Shown: piece after piece, positions 59,640-64,000 of the stretch
Position numbering within the stretch: position 1 is the stretch's first letter
How the letters are laid out: each line of letters opens with the position of its first letter
DNA from: Boswellia sacra
Lineage: Eukaryota > Streptophyta > Magnoliopsida > Sapindales > Burseraceae
Assembly (NCBI GenBank): GCA_013180625.2
Contig: SNVD02010008.1
Span: forward strand, 1 to 64,000
Reading direction: 5' to 3'
DNA: 64,000 bases
Translations under genes and position numbers: made by a program
The notes under the pieces: model-generated
What the model saw: only the letters and a program-made list of their open reading frames with translations
Database searches by the model: none
What the model was told of the DNA's origin: nothing

Positions 59640-60425
59640 AAGTTTTTCAAAATAGCTCTCGGAAAATACTTTGAAAAGTTCGCGGGAGTGTAAAAATTGA
59701 AGTTTGAAAATTCGCGGAAATACCCCCGCGAATAAAAATTAAAGTTTGAAAATTCACGGAAACACCCTACGAATTAAAATCAAGGTTTAAAAATTCGCGG
59801 AAACACCCCCGCGAATTAAAATCAAGGTTTGAAAATTCGCAGAAACACCCCCGTAATAAAAAAATTAAAGTTTAAAAATTCGCGGAAACACCCCCGCAAA
59901 TTAAAATCAAAGTTTAAAAATCCGCGAATAAAAATCAAAGTTTGAAAATTCGCGGAAACACCCCACGAATAAAAATCAAAGTTTAAAAATTCACGCAAAC
60001 ACCCCCGCGATTAAAAAACAAAGTTTGAAAATTCGCGGAAACACCCCTGTGATTAAAAAACAAAGTTTCAAAATTTCGCAGAAACACCCCTGTGATTAAA
60101 AAATAAAGTTTCAAAATTCGCGGAAACACCCCTACGACTAAAAAAATAAAGTTTCAAAATTCGCGGAAACACCCCCGCGACTAAAAAACAAAGTTCCAAA
60201 ATTCGCGGAAACACCCCCGCGACTAAAAAAACAAAGTTTCAAAATTCGCAGAAACACCCCCGCGACTAAAAAATGAAGTTTTCAAAAGTGACAGAAACAC
60301 CCCTGCAACTAAAAATGAAGTTTCCAAAAGTTGCAGAAACACCCCTACAACTAAAAAGAAAGTTTTAAAAACTGGCAGACAGGCCCCTGCAACTAAAACT
60401 AAAGTTTGAAAAATTTCAGAGAGGC
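59640..60425. repeat. ~42-bp tandem array with hairpin in each unit
   Basis: Roughly 18 units of the type AAAGTTTCAAAATTCGCGG followed by AAACACCCCCGCGACTAAAA. Exact steps of 42 and 43 bp are seen at 60177, 60219 and 60262. Inside each good unit TCGCGG pairs with CCGCGA across an 8-base loop. Units decay towards both ends (the pairing is lost after about 60290). Confidence 0.88.
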
Positions 60426-60462
60426 CCCTATAAACGAATATAACGCAGAAATGGTTCACGTA

Positions 60463-60715
60463 GCCTTCGCATGCAGCACAGCTCGCCCCAACCGAGCTTG
60501 ACCTTCGCTCGCATGCAGCTCGCCCGCGCAAGCTTGACCCTTCCTGCGCATAGCTCGCCCCTCGCGGGCTCTCCCTGCCCACGCAGCACGCCCCGCGCAG
60601 GCTCTCCCTTCGCATGAAGCACGCAGCTCGCCCAACGCCTCGCATGATCTCCCTTGCAAGCCCAGCTGCAGCTCGCCTCGCATGATCTTCCATGCACACC
60701 CAGCTCTCAAACATG
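60463..60715. repeat. GC-rich degenerate array, left of the BIG fragment
   Basis: Recurrent GCAGCTCGCC, GCAAGCTTGACC and CGCATGATCT words in a strongly GC-rich island within an AT-rich region. Long open frames on the minus strand here (rich in Arg, Ala, Gly, Cys) are a side effect of base composition. Confidence 0.7.
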
Positions 60716-60774
60716 CACTTAGGTGGAAGCGGCACGCTTGCAAGTCAAGAAAAGGTAACTTATCATCATTTGAA

Positions 60775-61137
60775 CTGGGTTCATGGGTAACTGAACTTGT
60801 CCTGAGTGCTTGTTCTCAGTCTATCAGATCAGAGATGAGCATGCTGATTAGCTTACTTTGTGGCCAAAGTCCGTCGAGACGCTTTCGGTTGTTGAACTTA
60901 CTGATGGATTTGTTACCCGCAACTCTTGCTGCCGGAGAAAGTGCTTCAGAGTATTTAGAATTGCTCTTCAAGATGATTGATTCAGAAGATTCTCGTCTGT
61001 TCTTGACGGTACGGGGAGGTCTTGCTACCATTTGTAAACTAGTTAGCCAAGAAGTTGGTAATATACAATCTCTAGAAAGGAGTCTTCACATTGACATTTC
61101 ATAAGGATTCATCCTTCGTAAGCTTATAGAGCTCCTT
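60775..61137 (+). pseudogene. Captured exon fragment of the plant BIG (UBR4-like) gene
   Basis: One frame reads LGSWVTELVLSACSQSIRSE, then LISLLCGQSPSRRFRLLNLL, LPATLAAGESASEYLELLFK, FLTVRGGLATICKLVSQEVG and SLERSLHIDIS, a stretch I recognise as the conserved C-terminal third of plant BIG, the ~5,000-residue protein needed for auxin transport and N-degron signalling. A stop (61102-61104) replaces a likely Gln; homology resumes for about ten codons (GFILRKLIELL) and ends at about 61137. Inside a retrotransposon on the element's plus strand, it is a transduced host fragment. No introns are seen. Confidence 0.8.
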
Positions 61138-61184
61138 CGAACCTGAGATAGGCAATATGCAATGAACACCCAGACCACCAAGTC

Positions 61185-61560
61185 ACTCCCCGCGCGCAGC
61201 TCGCCTCGCATGATCGCTTCTGCGCACCCAGCTCTCACAAGCATGCTGCGCGCGGCTCGCCCTCCCGAGCATGCTGCGCACAGCTCGCCCACGCCAGCTT
61301 GCTGAGCGAGCAGCGCCACAGCTCCCTCACGTGAGCTTGCTGAGCGCCCAGCGTAATCGCAAGGGCGCTGCTCGCCCATGCGCACGTAGCAGCTCACCCT
61401 CGCAAGCTTGCTGCGCACGCTGCACGCCCCTGCGAGCTTGACTCTCCCCTCGCCTTTGTAAGCTTGCCTCTCGCCCATCACGTACGAGTCCACCGCATGC
61501 ATGCCTTCGTTCCCGCATGCATGCTCTTGCGCAACCACATGCATATTCAGAACTATGCAT
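61185..61560. repeat. GC-rich degenerate array, right of the BIG fragment
   Basis: Same word set as 60463-60715 (CGCAGCTCGCC, GAGCTTGCTGCGC, CGCATGATCG), with AGCTTGCTGAGCG repeated. The two arrays bracket the captured fragment in the same orientation. Confidence 0.7.
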
Positions 61561-62010
61561 AAGCCATTTTATTGGCTATTGCTTCAACTCGGAAGCAAGT
61601 TCACGTGGTTGGAGATTGTTTTACCTAAGCCTATTTCTTAAAGTTTCCATTGCTTTATAAACCCTTAGCCACCTTACTTCCATAGTGACCACTCGGATAT
61701 AAAAAAAAATTTTTTTAAACCTACATGCTACGGTCCAACAGCCGTGAATCCCACCTTTGTGAACTATGCATGCATGTTCAGAACTCTTCGGAAAAGCATA
61801 TTGAAAAAATCCAACACCTAGAATACAATTTTTTCAAAGCCGCAATATTTGAACAACTTTCATTGAAAAGAGAAAAGAGAAGGGAGAAGGGAAGGTTTAC
61901 CTCTTGCTGTGTTTGTCCGGAGCACCCCACACGGCAACCTTCTGAACTTGCCTCCTCCAAGAACCCAGAATAACTAAATAGTCCCTACGCCGACCCATTA
62001 GTCGATTTGG
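61561..62010. other. Non-coding 3' region of the Tat-type element
   Basis: AT-rich DNA with no coding sequence recognised; likely 3' untranslated sequence or more captured DNA. Confidence 0.4.
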
Positions 62011-62025
62011 GCCTGGGGGGACTAC
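62011..62025 (+). other. Polypurine tract of the Tat-type element
   Basis: CCTGGGGGGACTAC directly before TGTTATGG of the 3' LTR. The run of Gs is the probable plus-strand primer. Confidence 0.7.
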
Positions 62026-62406
62026 TGTTATGGCCATAACAAAATTGGGCCTCAATTATTTCTAATACAATAAGCCCATTACGGAAGCCTTTATTTGGGC
62101 CTATTATCTGGGTCCTACAATAACCCATCCTGACTCCTATATAAACCCTCCGAATTATTACTCAAGGTATGCACACTTTTCTGAACTCATTCTCTCTCTA
62201 AATTTCCTTTGCTTTGGAGAGCTTTTCTCTCTAGGAAATTCTCCCAGAAAATTCCGGAGTGCCGGAAACTGACTTGAGCGTCGGAGGGTTCTCGCCGGTA
62301 CCACCGCCGGCACCCTTGACTATTTTTCTTTGCTTGCGGGATTGGACCCGATGTACGACCCGAGCTCCGACCCGCTTCCCGGCTGTCCGAAAATCGTGCA
62401 TCAACA
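62026..62406 (+). repeat. Tat-type element 3' LTR (381 bp)
   Basis: Same length as the 5' LTR. Ends GTGCATCAACA, followed by ATTTC (62407-62411). Confidence 0.93.
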
Positions 62407-64000
62407 ATTTCTAAGCACAGGAGTAAATTATTTAAACACTATTTTTTTTTAAAACATATGAATATGTTTGGAAGTAACATATATGACCATTACAAAATCA
62501 ATTGATTAATGTTTATTATATAAAAAAATGAATATAAATTTTTCACTAAACATTGATAAAATAAGTGATTCATAAAAAAAATTATTGACAAATAATTTAG
62601 TTAATGAATACCTTTTTATTTTGAAGTAATTTTCTATCTAATACAATAATAATTTATTGGATTCTATTGATTTTATGGAGCTATTCTCAAAATGATTTAT
62701 ACTTTTTAATGAAAAACCAATTATTATTATTATTGTTATTATTACATTAAAATAATGGGTACAATTAAAAAAAGGGATGGGAAAAGCATTTTATGGGGTT
62801 TACATATCTCCATCCTTATACTTATCATCTTTTAAAATTTTATAACTATAATTTATTACATTTTTTTTATTATTTTTCCTGGAGTTTTGTAACGTAAACA
62901 TTGGCAAGATTGGAATCTTAGGTTGAATTCCAGAGGATTATTTCCTTCCGCTTCACAATAAAAGAAAAGATGAATTATTATGTAGGTGTCGTCTACATTG
63001 GTTTCAACAAGTTGTTAAGCATTACTTTCCATTAACTAAATAAAAAAAAAATTTTAAAGACGAAGACGAAGGAAAAGGAGACAGAAAAAATATTGATCGA
63101 AAAAGACATCACAATGGGGCTGAGTGTTTTTTGGTTGGGGTGATATTGATATTTCGTTTTCACGAAATTAATTGGATGCCTGGCTTTGTTGCATACAAAC
63201 CCCCGGACCTACAATTGCTATTTGCTAAGGCATAAATTTGGGGATGATAAAACCCTTTAGATAGTTTGGTCAACATTAATTTCATGAGAACGACTTGTAT
63301 CCAAATATAAAGTTGACTTGTCGCTTTTCCATGGGCTAGCGTGGGGGTAAAGCTGAGAACTTGTTAACTTTTTGGATATCAAATATTATTGAAATAATAA
63401 ATTAGAAATTTTATTAACTAATTAAATATTAAAATATTGAGTAATTTTTAAAATACGGAAGATATAAAGTTAATCATAATTTAGTAAAAATTAAATGAAT
63501 AAATAATTATATTTTATTTAATTATATTTTTTACCTATTTAAATCATTATGTTATAAGATTTGTAATTATATTATTTATATATTTTTTCATATGGTCCAA
63601 TGCTATATATTTCAATCTAATACAATCTCAAAAACTAGTAACGAAATTGTGGTTCAAGGTCATAGTAATGAAAACATTACTCAATAATAACGAAATTGTG
63701 GTATAACATCCAAGAACTACTATTTGAAAGAAATCTAACAGGACTTCTAGTGGATCAAAAAGAAGGAATATTTAGTTTCTTTACTTAAACATCAATCCAA
63801 CTTATCATCATTGTAAAGAATTTATGGTAAGTAAACTGATTTGTAAGCTAATCCTAGGTGTATACAATACATTAGTTCCTAGGAATTAATTGAAGTGGAA
63901 AAATTGGCCACTTTTGAATCATAATGAGAGCTCAATATTCCTTGTTTTGATTTGATTAGAATCACTAAATCAAGTAGCATTCAAGAGCTAAATTGGATAT
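62407..64000. other. End of repeat R copy 3 and unassigned AT-rich DNA
   Basis: 62412-62445 still aligns with R2 near 47137-47165 (CTAAGCACAGGAGTAAATT against TTAAGCCCACTAGTAAATT). The rest is AT-rich with poly-A/T runs and small repeats (ACGAAATTGTGGT at 63640 and 63690). No coding sequence or transposon ends recognised. Confidence 0.5.

Larger units (their letters stand above)
53824..62406 (+). mobile_element. Non-autonomous Tat-type Ty3/gypsy element with antisense gene and captured BIG fragment
   Basis: 8,583 bp, two 381-bp LTRs and an exact ATTTC duplication (53819-53823, 62407-62411). Contents in order: primer site and leader, gag-protease frame, last piece of pol, an antisense spliced gene, a 42-bp tandem array, two GC-rich arrays around a host-gene fragment, and a polypurine tract. 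RT, RNase H and most of integrase are missing. Antisense ORFs between pol and the 3' LTR are known in Tat-lineage elements. The captured host exon is unusual. It must have moved with enzymes from a relative. Confidence 0.9.

Noticed and set aside
60223..61560. Long Arg/Ala/Gly/Cys-rich open frames on the minus strand in the GC-rich arrays
   Set aside because: Several overlapping frames are open at once, residues mirror the repeated GC-rich words, and no domain or start context supports translation.

Overview
The window is a gene-poor stretch of nuclear DNA from a flowering plant, most likely a eudicot. It is AT-rich and made almost entirely of nested Ty1/copia and Ty3/gypsy LTR retrotransposons, a CACTA DNA transposon and endogenous pararetrovirus (Caulimoviridae) DNA. 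Two degraded pieces of plant genes are recognisable: a KEA-type K+ efflux antiporter and the giant BIG/UBR4-like protein. I cannot name the species. No intact host gene, tRNA, rRNA or CRISPR array was seen.

Layout. 1-3725: right part of a minus-strand copia element (Copia-1) that runs off the left edge and is inserted in the RT gene of Copia-2 (+; RT/RNase H tail and 3' LTR, 3726-5162). 5362-5758: KEA pseudogene. 7800-8602 and 18598-19828: first copy (R1) of a non-coding low-copy repeat, split by a complete chromovirus-type gypsy element (8603-18597, minus). 19829-33350: an endogenous pararetrovirus cluster with one near-complete genome unit of about 7.6 kb (minus, primer-binding site to primer-binding site 31705-24068), a terminally redundant piece, an inverted capsid fragment and a large RT inverted repeat. 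33351-47456: second repeat copy (R2), split by a 6.26-kb CACTA element (33474-39733) and a young, nearly intact copia element (Copia-3, 40124-45509, minus). 47457-53823 plus a tail after 62411: third copy (R3), split by Copia-4 (47943-53135, +) and by a non-autonomous Tat-type gypsy element (53824-62406, +). 62450-64000: AT-rich DNA with nothing I recognise.

The three repeat copies act as internal controls. The uninterrupted sister copy gives the pre-insertion sequence for several insertions, so element ends and target-site duplications can be read directly (AGA for CACTA, TTTAT for Copia-3, ATTTC for the Tat element, ACTTT/GCTTT for the chromovirus).

The most unusual object is the Tat-type element at 53824-62406. 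It has identical-length 381-bp LTRs, an exact 5-bp duplication, a gag-protease frame with three stops, and only the last ~58 codons of pol. It also carries an antisense four-exon gene whose phases join across GT-AG introns, a ~42-bp tandem array whose units contain a small hairpin, and a captured exon fragment of the host gene BIG between two GC-rich arrays. The second most unusual is the pararetrovirus inverted repeat (arms of ~1.7 kb, loop of ~72 bp), which would fold into long dsRNA if transcribed.
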